A DNA stretch of 64,000 bases from contig NW_008711113.1 in NCBI RefSeq assembly GCF_000327385.1, forward strand, positions 90,915 through 154,914. Reading direction: 5' to 3'. Made by a program: the position numbers and the translations under genes. Positions 47,275-59,329 of the stretch are shown here, one piece after another; positions within the stretch are counted from its first letter, which is position 1, and each line of letters starts with the position of its first letter. This DNA comes from Lottia gigantea. Taxonomy: Eukaryota > Mollusca > Gastropoda > Lottiidae. Under the pieces are notes generated by a model. That model searched no databases, was not told where the DNA came from, and saw nothing but the letters and a program-made list of their open reading frames with translations.

Positions 47275-47955
47275 ACCCGAATCTAAATCTTTACCAAGTC
47301 TCACTTGACTCGAATTAAAATCTTTACCAAGTCTCACTTGACCCGAATTAAAATCTTTACCAAGTCTCACTTGACCCGAATTAAAAACTTTACCAAGTCT
47401 CACTTGACCTGAATTAAAATCTTTACCAAGTCTCACTTGACCTGAATTAAAATCTTTACCAAGTCTCACTTGACCTGAATTAAAATCTTTACCAAGTCTC
47501 ACTTGACCCGAATTAAAAACTTTACCAAGTCTCACTTGACCCGAATTAAAATCTTTACCAAGTCTCACTTGACCCGAATTAAAATCTTTACCAAGTCTCA
47601 CTTGACCTGAATTAAAATCTTTACCAAGTCTCACTTGACCCGAATTAAAATCTTTACCAAGTCTCACTTGACCTGAATTAAAATCTTTACCAAGTCTCAC
47701 TTGACCTGAATTAAAATCTTTACCAAGTCTCACTTGACCTGAATTAAAATCTTTACTAAGTCTCACTTGACCTGAATTAAAATCTTTACCAAGTCTCACT
47801 TGACCTGAATTAAAATCTTTACCAAGTCTCACCTGACCTGAATTAAAATCTTTACCAAGTCTTACTTAACCCGAATTAAAAACTTTACCAAGTCTTACTT
47901 GACCTGAATTAGTCTCACTTGACCCAAATTAAAAACTTTACCAAGTCACACGGAA
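47275..47955. repeat. 33-bp minisatellite, about 20 copies
   Basis: Unit AATTAAAATCTTTACCAAGT followed by CTCACTTGACCTG. Variants (CCCG/CCTG, AAAAACTTT/AAAATCTTT) are shared among neighbours. The period is a multiple of three, so the minus strand shows a 186-codon open frame repeating VRLGKDFNSGQ; I regard it as non-coding. Confidence 0.95.
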
Positions 47956-48269
47956 GAAATCAGAATATTGCGACAGTAAATCATAATTATAGACAAGGAT
48001 ATTGTCTTTTAAACCGCTTCATCAATTTAACAATAAAAAAACTATGTATCACAATAAACCATACGGGTGTGGTAATAATCAAAAATTAAAGGTATTGCTT
48101 TCTCTAAATTACTAAGACGGATATAAGTTCACCAACCTGGAGGTTGAAGTTCAGCACTGTTGAGATACTACCTTCAGAATTTTCAACCCGGTTTACTCTG
48201 TCAGTATACAGGTCGCAAGGACCGAGCTGGAAAGATCGTCTAATATAAAAATGGCATTATCACCAACGT

Positions 48270-48465
48270 TATAAAAAATCTCATATCTATAATTTTAGTA
48301 GTGTATAAACTAAGTACTAACGATCTGAACCGCAAAAATAAACCCGAAATCCTTAACAACATAACTTTTCACTTGAGGAAGTATATCAATCATAAGTGAG
48401 TAAGTATTTCATAATGAAAAGTGATATCAGGTGTCTAGAAGAGGGCGATAGTCTAGACATTTATA
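48270..48465. repeat. Unclassified dispersed repeat, copy 2
   Basis: Shares blocks in the same order with 18795-19025 (see there), about 29 kb away. Confidence 0.6.
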
Positions 48466-48939
48466 AAACATTGTAAGGTATAAAAATGCAATTTGAAACA
48501 CAACACAGTGAAAATAACAAGTAAAAAAACTCCAATTCATCACAGTGATAGAAATACGTAAACTTGGATTCTTTCATATTATATTGTCGAATCATTCAAA
48601 TCTATTATTTATGTTCGAATTATAGCTAAAAACGTACATTCGAAGGCGTATCCAATTAAGATCATCGGGCTATTTAAGTCAACAATATAACAAAGCAATT
48701 TCCTTCTAAAATACAATAAATCATAACAGTACAACCTAATAGATATAAGATTTAATAAGATTTAATAGAGGTTGTCAGCAAGGTTGAGATATTACTTCCC
48801 TTCTTTTCATTATCTTAATCAATATTATGAGACTTCGTGATAATGAGTTCATTGGCACAGTAAACTTGAACTTGAACACACAGTTTCTAAGTTTGTGAAG
48901 TCAATCCCAATCTAAACATAATTGACAGAAAAAATGAAA

Positions 48940-49410
48940 GTGAAGGTTAAGAGAATGAGAAAAAAATAGAGAAAGAGTGTGAGAAAAGATTAAGAAAACG
49001 AGCCAGAGACAAGATTAAGAGAAAGAGTGTAGGAAAAGATTAGGAAAAAGAGTGTAGGAAAAGATTGAGAAAATGAGTGAGAAGAAAGATTAAGAGTCAT
49101 AAACAAGATTAAGAGAAAGAGTCAGAGACAAGATTAACAGCGTGAGAAATGATTAAGAGTGATAGTATGGGAAAAAAACAGCAGAGAAAGAGGGTGAAAA
49201 AAGAGTCAGAGAGAAAGAGCGCAGCGAAAGGGCGTGAGAAAAGAGTCAGACAAAGAACGTAAGAAAGATGGGTAGAAAAGAGTAAGAGAAAAGAGCATAG
49301 AGAAAGAGCGTGGGGAAAGAGTAAGAGAAAGAGGAGAAAAGAGTGAGAGAAAGGTGGGGGAGATTAAGAGAATGAGCGAGAGAAAAAAGTGATAGAAAGA
49401 GTCACAGTGG
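48940..49410. repeat. Second purine-rich GAGAAAAGATTAAGAGAAAG array
   Basis: Units such as GAGAAAGAGTGTGAGAAAAG and ATTAAGAGAAAGAGTC repeat irregularly. The same unit forms the array at 42365-42705, so the two arrays share an origin. Confidence 0.8.
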
Positions 49411-50355
49411 TCAACGAAATAACCGGAAATTGTATATTTCGTGCACTTTTATTATAATCGTAGTGTTAACGTTTACAATTTTTCAATATTATGCTATACA
49501 GGCTGAAAATTAATACTACTTCGATTCTGTTGACTTGTAGTGACTACCGCTTGAAATATCTTGACATTTTAGACAATATATCAAAACATGGAAATCATTA
49601 GCATAAAATAGCCCGTGGTCAATTGAAAATGACCAATATATAAATAACTTACTGGCCTGTGGTCAAGTAAAAGTGACCAACATAATGTAAATAAATGACC
49701 TTTCTCGTATTTATAGAAACGGCTTTGTTGACGTTTTACGACTGAATTCGTTATACTATTTTAGTTGAAATGGTAAACAGATCACTTATTTTTCGTTTCC
49801 AGTGTAAACAAGTCTATCATCTAAGTTCCGGGTCATTATTCAGATCTGCGTCCGTGATTTATGTTAACTTTATAATGGAGCTTTATGGACTCGATAAGGA
49901 TGTTTATTTTTTTTTGGGGTGTTTTTAAAGAGTGTGCACCAACTTCATAAAAAAAGAATTTGGATTAAATACTTTTCTCCCAGTGTTCAATAGAGCATGG
50001 TGATTTTTCAAGTGTTCGGACAGATCACCGGATGTTGCCCACTGACAATTGCTCACCAAAGACGTGAACAATTTCGCCTCACCTTCTGCCGCATCCCCAC
50101 CCCCTTAGCTATGGTCTAAATTACAAAAAGAATTTAGTCGTTCAGATGAGGCAAAAACCCTTGGTCCCGTGTTCTAGACTAAGTTTATCGTGGTAGATAT
50201 GCAAATTTTGCCATGTCCCTCCAAATGTTCAATCTTGAGGACATGTGCAGAAAAGTAGGCCTTAAAAACACCATGTTATTTATTTCTTTGTCTCTATTCA
50301 TTATTTCACCAACATCTGTCGAGTCAAACCAGTATTTGGCGCATTTACTCAAACA

Positions 50356-50725
50356 TTAAAAGGGCATTCCGCTTTTTGTGGGTCGAATTTTTTGTAGGAC
50401 AAATTTGTTAAAACTAAACACAAATATCAAGGTGTCCATTGACGTATCTGAAAGTTTTAGCCAAAGCATCCAGCCATTTATTTTTTTAAACGTAAACTAT
50501 TTCAAAAGTTTACGTAAACGTTCGTTATGCTTTATGGAAGCTGTTAGAGACTAATGTGCGGATTTAGTAAATTGAATAAATAGCATAATTATTTAAAAAA
50601 TATTTATGAAGTTTTTGTTAATTGAAATTTCGCAAAATGTCCTTTATAGACTATGGTATAATACAGCTATCATAAATTTGAACAATTTTTTTTCAATCTA
50701 CGAAAAAAACAGAATGTTCCTTTAA
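50356..50725. mobile_element. MITE family E with TTAAAGG-type ends
   Basis: Begins TTAAAAGGGCATTCCGCTTT and ends AAAACAGAATGTTCCTTTAA, which are inverted repeats with a few differences. It is 370 bp and non-coding. Related at the ends to 22291-22638. Confidence 0.75.
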
Positions 50726-50919
50726 CTAAAATGACAGAATTCCATGTTGGTTTTTTATGTTTTTAGTTTGTAAACAGATATGAAATTTAAACATCTATAA
50801 ATTATTTTTTAGTGCAAAAAAGTCACAATTTAATCCCCGTTTAAAATGTATATGATTATGCAACTTTCAAATCACTCAAAATAAAAGTACATTAAAGGGA
50901 TGTATTTGTCTCTATCTTT

Positions 50920-51365
50920 GCCCTCCCCCCATTTCTCACTGCCTTCTTCCTATCTCTCTTTGCCTTCTTTCTTCTTTCTGTTTCTCTTTGCTTTCTCTCT
51001 TCTACCTCTTCCTTTCTGTCTTCTATTTCTCTTTGATTTATCCTTGCCTTCTACCTATTTCTCTTTGCCTTCTTAGTTCTTTCTACTGCCTTCCCTCTAA
51101 ATCGCCCTGCCTTCTTTCTATCTATATCTTCCTTTTTATTTCTCTCTGTCTTCCTTTCTAATTTCTCTGACTTCTATTATTTATTTCTGCCTTCTTCATA
51201 TTCTCTTTGCCTTCTCTCTTATTTGTGTCTTTGCCTTCTTCATATTCTCTCTGCCTTCACCTATTTCTCTTTGCACTTTTGCCCTGCCTCACATAATTTT
51301 TTATCTACCTTGTATTTCTCTCTGTCTTCTATTTCTCTGTCTTCTTTTTGTTTAATTAACAAGTT
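50920..51365. repeat. Pyrimidine-rich CTTTGCCTTCTTTCTATTTC array
   Basis: Almost pure C/T on the plus strand over about 440 bp, with the recurring motif TTTCTCTTTGCCTTCT. It is polarised opposite to the purine-rich arrays at 42.4 and 49 kb. Confidence 0.85.
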
Positions 51366-52599
51366 TCTCCTTCGACAAATGTCGCTTGGGGTGGTACATG
51401 GACACTACTTTTCAGTTATATATCTCTATCTAAAATAGTGCACATCTTGACGACACGCCGTCGAGAAAACCACCTTAAAGTAGTGATAATCTGGTCGACT
51501 TCCGTCTGAGTTTAAGCCTCAATTTTTCAACTCGATTAGTTAATGTTTTCAAAAGATTATCCGAATCCGACCCGACAAGATATAATCTTACTTGAAATTG
51601 TAGGACAAATAAATCGTAATCCTTACGTAGTTTTTTTTGCACAAATTATTTGGTAGTCCGAAACATACATACAAACGGCGTGAATTATAATGTACATGTA
51701 ATGGTAATTTAGAAAAGCTCTTAACCATCCCTTAAAGAACAGACGCAGTGTGAACACTGTGGGAAAGAGTTTGGGACTACCTCATGAGTTCGATTAGGTC
51801 ATTGATTGAGATTTGTACTTAAGTTTTATAATCCGGTTCGCTATTGGCAATGCTGTAGGAAAAGAAATTTTAATACGACGTTTCTACAATACTTCACTGC
51901 ACATTTTTAAACGAAACAAATGACGTTTAATCGCCATTGCATTTCTCAATGATCAAAAGGGCAAACTTCATATTTTCAAGAAAAAAGGGCTATTCTATAT
52001 AGCAGGCCCTTCGAAATGAATTGTTTTTGAGAACAGAATAGTCAAAAAGAACATAATGAAAAACTTAAATGGCACAATTTAACAGCTTTCTCCCAATGTA
52101 TCTATAAATGAAATCCCAGTTGGGAAGTGGAATCAGGTGTCCTATGTCCTACGTCACAACAAAATGTCGATGACGAGGAATGATCAAATCAAATGCGACG
52201 AATTCAATTATTCTGCTCTTAATTGTGCTACTTGAAACACCCTGCAGTGGGCAATGAGTGAATTTTTAACCGGAGATTTCCCTTTATAACTACCAAACTG
52301 TGTCGTGTTGTTTTTTAAAAAGTCGTTGACTTTGAAATGTTTTCCCGTATACTGTCATATATTATTTATAATGTGGCCTTAATTCCCGTTATTGTCACTC
52401 TTCTTGTCACCGGAGAGAAGATAAAAAAATGTAAGAATGCTGGCAAACAATGTCACTACCCTGATGTGGCATATTAAAAAATGGCTTGGCCTGGAGTCAA
52501 GGATATTTGACCGAGTAAAAAACATAACTGTGCCTGAGTTTTGCGCCCTAATTTTTTTTTTGCTCCAACGATTGGGCTATTGAATTCCAAGCAATGGAA

Positions 52600-52790
52600 A
52601 TTTGCGTCATTGCAGTGTGCCATGGGGGAAATTTTGCCAGGACAGCAGCATTAGTCGGCTCTTTTTCGATTTCCCACCGTCCTATTTTCTTCAGACTGTA
52701 CATGTTAAAGACCCCTCGACTGTTGGGCGTTGCCCATTTTCATTAGTACAAAACAGACGCAGAACAATAGGACGTCTACTAGACATCTCG
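52600..52790 (-). mobile_element. SINE family A fragment
   Basis: TTGCAGTGTGCCATGGGGGA, GCCAGGACAGCAGCATTAGT and CATGTTAAAGACCCCTCGAC match the family body. The ends are gone. Confidence 0.7.
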
Positions 52791-53806
52791 GCTAGACTCT
52801 TATCTATATAGTGTCTATTTCTAGCATGTTTATGAGTTATGCCTATGGCATAGGATGTTTTCCAGACTATTGTATTTCAAATATGCATGAAGATCGATCG
52901 GGTTTAACTCGGCCAATTGACTGTCTTTCATATATTATAGTTTTAATGGGTGTATGGGTCCAATAGACTACAAGCTTCTGATGCACCGAGTCAATTTTAG
53001 CGGACTAAATTTGATTGGTCGAGGACTAAGTTTTCAACCAATCAGATTCATTTAAAAAAGATATGGCGGATATATGATTCTATAGAGAGTTGAGCTCGAA
53101 ACATTTACTTACTTCCAGGCGAATGTTAAGATAGATTTGCAGTATGAAAAGTGTTCAGGGTTAAATTGAGACCGTTACAAGATAAAATTGAACAAATAGA
53201 CAACAAGGGTTCTTCCAGAAGCCATAAGGAGTCGTAAAACAAGATCTAAGACGTCTCTTAATGGGTGCTCAAGAACACAAATGCAATGGTAGCTACGGTA
53301 AACCGATAGCTGCATCCCTTAAAGAAGACAAAATGTGGAGTAATACAAAACTTATCTCTACGGGCGTTCAAGGACTTTTGTAATCCAAATGGGGCCAACC
53401 TGTTCCGATTGTATAACGTTACGAATAACATACTTGCTACTTATATAACTCTATTAATATTCAAATTTATGCAAATTACTTGGGATTATGCACATAGTTG
53501 TTATTTTACCAAAATATCCACAGGGCAAGACGCATATATAATGGAGTAATGAACCTCATAAATGTATAAAAATACAAAGCGATCAAATGATAAAAGAAAT
53601 GAAATAAGTACAAATGCCTCCTTAAGGTTAAGATCGATAAATTTACTATTTTATTGCTAATTTTGTTTATGACTTTCCTTTTAGATTTTGACTAAGATAT
53701 ACATACTTCAAAATATATCCTGTTATGTATATGTAAATTTGCATACTTTTTATACTGAGAATCTTACGTAGCATTCGCCTGCGATTAAATAATGGCGATT
53801 TCGATA

Positions 53807-53868
53807 ACAAGCACGAATAGGCTCATACACTTAAGCCGGGTTAAGTGTATGAGCCTATTCGTGCTTGT
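53807..53868. repeat. Perfect inverted repeat, 28-bp arms with a 6-bp loop
   Basis: Left arm 53807-53834 begins ACAAGCACGAATAGGCTCAT. Right arm 53841-53868 is its exact reverse complement, around the loop GCCGGG. No similar sequence is seen elsewhere in the window. Confidence 0.95.
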
Positions 53869-54154
53869 GATTGGAAATGACATTAAGATATTTCCGGAAC
53901 AGGGAAACGGATTATATGCGGTTGACTTTAGGTGGTCAGAAGTTCATATTATCCAGTTTCCTGGGGGGATATTGTGGTCTGTACAGTGACTATATAATGA
54001 CTTTTAGATCGGCCGAGTAAGGGGCCACAGAACTGACAATGGAAAGAGGGGAGGGTGTTAAAGGCAATTATTTTCCTGTAAAAAAATAAAACGAAAAGTA
54101 AGAGTTGTGGGGTGGGGGCTTCAAAGTCGGGAGTCATGGGGTCAATATGCCTTC

Positions 54155-54298
54155 ATCGTCTGTCGTATATCTGTGATTCCTGTAAATATCAGAATGGTAT
54201 TAATATCCACAGAATTTGCGATTGTAACGTCATAAAACACGATGTATCCGATACATATAAGAGGTGAAAAAAAAACTCTTAACAATCCTTTTAAGACG
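54155..54298. mobile_element. MITE family A, right half
   Basis: GATTCCTGTAAATATCAGAA, then AACGTCATAAAACACGATGT and AACTCTTAACAATCCTTTTAA correspond to family A. Confidence 0.55.
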
Positions 54299-55174
54299 AC
54301 AATATTAATGAATATATCAATCTGATTATATATAATATAAAGATATTTCCTGGAGGTTTCCGGAACAAGGAAATATGGAATATTCCTCACAATAAATGAC
54401 AAAAGAATTCAGACAAATATAGAATAATATACGCACTAAACCGAAATGTTCCAGTCAGTGAGATATCGCTATACAAAAGACGACTAAACAATTGGAACTG
54501 AGCGTAAACAACAATAAATGAAGGACAAATCTTCATTTTACAGAAGATTCGAAAGGCGTATATAGGTTGGTCGAAAATGGGCACATTCGTTTCAAAATTG
54601 TCAACAAATATTAAGAGTCGTGACAAAAATCATGGGGAACCCATTTTGGGACTGGGGGCATCCGAACTATTTTTTCACAAATCATCGACAAATGGGGCTA
54701 CATTGTTCAAATCACTTAATATGCTTCAAAGACATTAAAAAAAGACACAGGTGGCCCAATATTTTAAAAATCGTTTAAACTCAGCTATGTTGCGGGTGTT
54801 TGACATATCCCAGGATGTCATACTTCAAACAAGCTTTTACTAAACAAAGTATATGATTGGGTAAACCAAAGACCCGAACTCCCAGAACTTAAAGGATGTC
54901 AACCGATTCATATGTATTGAATTATTATAGTATAAATTTTAACAATAAACTGTCGAACCTTAGATAAGAAAATAGGTGAACGTCCCTTTAAAACATATTT
55001 TTTAAGGAAATATACAAAAAGTTATGATATATTATATGACTATTTCATGAACGTCTCGAGGAAAAACGGTAAAATTATAAACCATAATTATATACCCTCA
55101 ATCTAATATAGGTTACATTTTTATCGGCACGTTTACAGTGTACGTTATGGATAACCTCTCAAGAGGTCGTGAGT

Positions 55175-55493
55175 GGAGGCAGATGGAAATGAAATGAATG
55201 GAGTTTTACGTCCTACTGTTCTGCACCTTGTGGGTTAATGAAGACGGGCAACGCCATGTAGGGTGCCATGAGGGAAATTTTTGCCAGGACAGCGGCATTA
55301 GCCTGCTCTTTTTCAATTTCCAACTGTCGAGGGATCTTTAACGTGCACAGTCTGTAGCATCACTGACAGGGGGAAACCTGGTTGAAAAATCCGAAGGTAT
55401 TATCTCGACCTATGCGGGGATTGAACCCTGGACCTTCAGGTTAGCGAGCAAGCGTCTAACTCATTGAGCCACCGCGGCTCCGGAGGCAGATGG
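55175..55493 (-). mobile_element. SINE family A with perfect 12-bp target duplication
   Basis: The element 55187-55481 is flanked on both sides by GGAGGCAGATGG (55175-55186 and 55482-55493). The minus strand reads the full tRNA-like head GGAGCCGCGGTGGCTCAATG and B-box GGTTCAATCCC. A stretch of the middle body is missing relative to 25764-26123. This is the youngest-looking SINE in the window. Confidence 0.95.
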
Positions 55494-55874
55494 AGCTCGT
55501 TACTCTGGAACACCTACTCTACTAGCAATCGAGACAATGTCCCAAATGGCTACAATGCTTATACCAATCTTAATCAAATAAGATGACTATTTGGTATTTG
55601 TCCTGATATTTTTTTGTTTCCGTCCGTTGTAATCTAACAAGTTTTCTACCACAGTCGCGTTTTAATGATCATATTTTTTAACCTATCTATGAATGTTATG
55701 TAGACTCGTTTCTTACGAACATGTGACGAATTGTGGGGTAGTGAACCCCAAAGTAGAGCAAATGGTTACTAAATTGTGTTTTTTTTTCATTATTTAGTCT
55801 TTCAAAAAACTGGAAGCAGAAAAGTAACACATGCATAAGTAACCTGCGTGCGTATTACGTTTTGTAGCGTTCCC

Positions 55875-56245
55875 ATATTACGTTCGTCATTGTGTAGAAT
55901 GTAAGAAAGACTATTGTGGCATCACCATGCAAAGTCAAAAAATAAAATCAAAAACAAAACTATCAGATATTATTGTGCGTGCATATAACTTTGTAGCAAT
56001 TTCAATGTCATTTTTCTCAAATACTTTACGTAAATTGTTTTGTAGCGTTCACTTATTACGTTCGTCATGCATAGTGAAAAATGTAAGAAAAGATTATTGT
56101 GGCATCACCATGCAAAGTCCAAAAAAAAAAACAATCAGATATTTTTGTGCGTGCAGATAACTTTGTTGCAATTTCAATGTCATTTTTCTCAAATACTTTA
56201 CGTAAATTGTTTTGTAGCGTTCCCATATTACGTCCGTCAAACTAT
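55875..56245. repeat. Direct tandem duplication of about 175 bp (two copies and edges)
   Basis: Each copy contains TATTGTGGCATCACCATGCA, CAATTTCAATGTCATTTTTC and CTTTACGTAAATTGTTTTGT. The copies are very similar. Several small open frames arise from it. Confidence 0.9.
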
Positions 56246-56534
56246 GAAAAGAAATGATAGTTCATTCCGTGTAGACTATGTACTTTAACAACTTTTCTAT
56301 CGATTTTTATTCAAACGATAACAAAAGACTAAAAGAAGTCGGTCAAGGAAATATCGATATATAGAAATAAGTTCAAATCAACAAACGTAAGAAATAATTA
56401 TTTTTTCTGTTGTTCTTATGAGTTTTTACATACATAATTGATAGGTTCACTGACGTACGTTGGTTCAAAACTGCGGGGAGCTTGTCTCTATTTTATTTGC
56501 TTGACGTATTTATGAAATTAAAGAATTTGTTTGG

Positions 56535-56645
56535 ACAATGAAATGAAATAGAGTTTATCGTCCTACTATGCTGAGCTTATTATTAGGGTAGCTTGTAAGG
56601 ATGGGCAACGCTATACAGTGTGCAATGAGAGAATTTGGACAGGAT
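56535..56645 (-). mobile_element. SINE family A fragment (3' end)
   Basis: GAAATGAAATAGAGTTTATC followed by GGGCAACGCTATACAGTGTG and CAATGAGAGAATTTGG is the 3' part of the family. Confidence 0.65.
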
Positions 56646-56879
56646 ACAGAATTTGTGTACTCTTTGCCTACAGACGGCGTCTGTCCAGAGCCAACATTTT
56701 TTATAATTTTAGCAAGTATCCACGGCTTCCAACAAGATTGTTTATGCCTCGAAACGAACTGTTCTGGCATGGAATTGCCTGAAATAAAATCCAAGTAACA
56801 AAAAATAACCGCAAAATTCCGAGATAGCGACGTCTTAAGTGCACGGATTCCCGGGAAATCTTTGAAACTATATATCATG

Positions 56880-58440
56880 AAATTCTATTGAAATTCCTTT
56901 GGATCTAAACATAACCCCAAAATTCCCTAATTCCTGTAATTGTTTCAATCTAATATTCGATTTCGTTGTATTTCCCTTCGCTCATAGTATGTATTGTAAA
57001 CCAAATTTGCATATGAGCAAAGACAATCTTATTGGCGTAATGATTAACCAGAAACCAATTTCAGGACATTGATTGTTGATAACTTGTTACGCTAATTACT
57101 ACAATCGGAACCTTAGAGTCACGTTTTGTTCGGATTTACTCGTATCCAACTCGCAAAAAAGCAACAATTTTGGCCCAAATTTTGTCGAGTTGAAAATTGA
57201 AACTTTGATGGTAGATTTTTGATACACTCGTTAACTCACATAAAAACTTAAAAGATCTAAATATTGTCTAAATTTCTAAAATCGTCCAAAATGTGCTCTC
57301 AAGTCACTATTCTGTGCGAAAGACCAAATTTGTACGGAAGTAGTTGAAATTTACGACCTTGCAGTGTCTTAATCCACTTGGCTTGGGTAATGATAGGAAC
57401 AATGTAACGATCTAGTATTCATGAATTGAATTCCCATTATTTTGGTAGTTTTTCAGAGCGCAAAATTCCAACCAAGATGTCAAATTTGACCCCAATCCTA
57501 GTTTAAAGAAAGCTTGACGTTTGTCAAAGCTAACAGTCGATTCTCACGATTTGATATTGTATGTTGGTGCAGAATTCTGCAGTTTTGAGTGTAGCGAAGG
57601 GGATTAGCCAGTGCATGTTGAATTTAGAACAGTTTCGTGAGAGATTCCGGTTATTTTGAGTGCATTTGTACGTCCTACATTTTAGTCAGTTTTTTTGTGC
57701 CACTTTTCCGAAGTTTTACTGCCTACTATCTGGCCGTGTTTGGACTACGAAAGACGGACAATGCTATGCTGTATGCATAACATGAGGGAAATGTCTTGGG
57801 TTTTTTTGATCAGGTAAATGGGCAGTGGGCAATGAGGGAAATCCTTTACTATCCTGATCAAGTAAATTAAGACAGACAACGCCTTGTTGAGGGAAAAAAT
57901 GTGTAAAACAGCGACGTGAAGTGATTTAGAACAGTTTGGGGAAACAGCGAATGAAATTCTTACAGTGCAATGGTTAAACCACCCTTGTCGAGCTCAAATG
58001 GAGCTTTTATCGTTAAAATGGCCCATTTGTACGCTCTACATGTAATTCTTCGCAAATTGCAAAACACTGCGCAATGAGGGAAATTTTGCTACGCAGGTCA
58101 AGCTGAGCAAGAAAACAAACTTCGCCATTAAAATGATACATGTATTATGTTGTACAGTAATGGTCTTATTTGTTAATGTTTATGATATTTTCACCAAAGC
58201 CACTTATTTTGTGTTAAAACTGTCCAAACACCACGCTTTTAACATTTATTTTCTTCTATTGTAACGTGTCGCCATTTCCTCATCTTGTACGTTTTAATCC
58301 TTGCTAAACAGTTAACATTTGTCTCTTTCTTTTTAATTGGCTATAATTTTGTTCAAGTTACAAAGTGGCTAGTAAAAAAGTTTATGGGACAGAACAGAAG
58401 GGAGGGGTGGGGGATTTGGTGAGTCAATACAAAAAAGGAA
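56880..58440. other. No gene recognised; scattered SINE A scraps
   Basis: Short pieces of the SINE body (GCAATGAGGGAAAT and flanks) occur near 57770-57845 and 58065-58085. Nothing else is supported. Confidence 0.4.
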
Positions 58441-58449
58441 GAAACAACA

Positions 58450-58630
58450 ATATTTGCCAATTAGGATTAACTTAGGTTCACAAAGGGTCCTGGCATTGAT
58501 ATTTTACGGATGGTCTGTACCCATTTGCAGTAGGGTCGACTTCTTCAAGGTCACCAGTCTTTCACTTGCCGACCGAAATTTGAACCCACAGCTACCATTT
58601 GTTCCATGTTACCAATCTGTACTGTAGCAT
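58450..58630 (-). mobile_element. SINE family B copy
   Basis: TAACTTAGGTTCACAAAGGG, GATGGTCTGTACCCATTTGC and GAACCCACAGCTACCATTTG match 7205-7385 and 30960-31160. Confidence 0.65.
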
Positions 58631-58683
58631 GTCCATTTAGAACGTTTTTGGGTATCTGTTATTGGTTAGATTTGCACAATATA

Positions 58684-58760
58684 TATCACGTGACCAGATC
58701 ATGTAAATCACATGACCAAACCCTGTCAGATTATTGGTTGATAAGTCATCACGTGACAGA
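58684..58760. promoter_or_regulatory. Cluster of two TCACGTGA-type E-boxes with a CATG site and inverted CCAAT
   Basis: CACGTG occurs at 58687-58692 and 58750-58755, each inside TCACGTGAC. ATCACATGACC and ATTGGTTG lie between them. Such spacing resembles a bHLH-zip (USF or MiT/TFE type) or clock-responsive promoter, but no gene start is visible beside it. Confidence 0.3.
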
Positions 58761-59213
58761 ACCATGCCAGATTCGCGCAGATTAAGATCGGCGCGACATC
58801 TAGCCCATACCTAATTCAATGGTATGTTAAAGGGCCAAGGTTAGACAACTCGACATCAATCATAAACAATTACAAGTATCATTATAATAGTTGTCATAAA
58901 TCAACTCTTGATGTTTATTACTTGCCAAATACTTGACACAGTTTTTCTTTATCTTATATAAGTACGAAGAGTCGAGTTGTCCCACTGACTTACAATTGAA
59001 GGACGTATGTCCAAAACATCATAACTTTAAAACTAATGACAGCTTCAGATATTTTGTTTCATTTATTTTCTTGGGGCTACTTCACTCATTCCATGAACTG
59101 ACAACGTCTCGTTCATCACATGCGTCAATTTTTAAGATGAAGCTAAAAACATACTGCGTGTTACGTCAAAGTCTCAAGAAAAAGAGTATTCAAACCAAAG
59201 AGAGAAAGTTTAC

Positions 59214-59305
59214 CAACTTAAGATCACGAGGATCCTGTCTGCCAACTCGTTCTTGGCCACACACCTGGGCATTCATTTTCCCTATCTGTATATCAATTGG
59301 GTCGA
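59214..59305 (-). CDS. Candidate internal exon, unidentified protein
   Basis: Acceptor TTCATTATTCCAG and donor TTG|GTAAAC frame a 92-nt minus-strand exon, open in only one phase. It reads DPIDIQIGKMNAQVCGQERV then GRQDPRDLKL. The composition and strong splice sites look coding, but I do not recognise the family. The upstream candidate exon at 61592-61700 ends in the matching phase. No downstream exon was found. Confidence 0.4.
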
Positions 59306-59329
59306 CTGGAATAATGAAGAATGTTGAAT

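Noticed and set aside
47272-47832. 186-codon minus-strand open frame repeating VRLGKDFNSGQ
   Set aside because: It is the product of a 33-bp tandem array whose period is a multiple of three. There are no flanking exons, signal peptide or splice sites.
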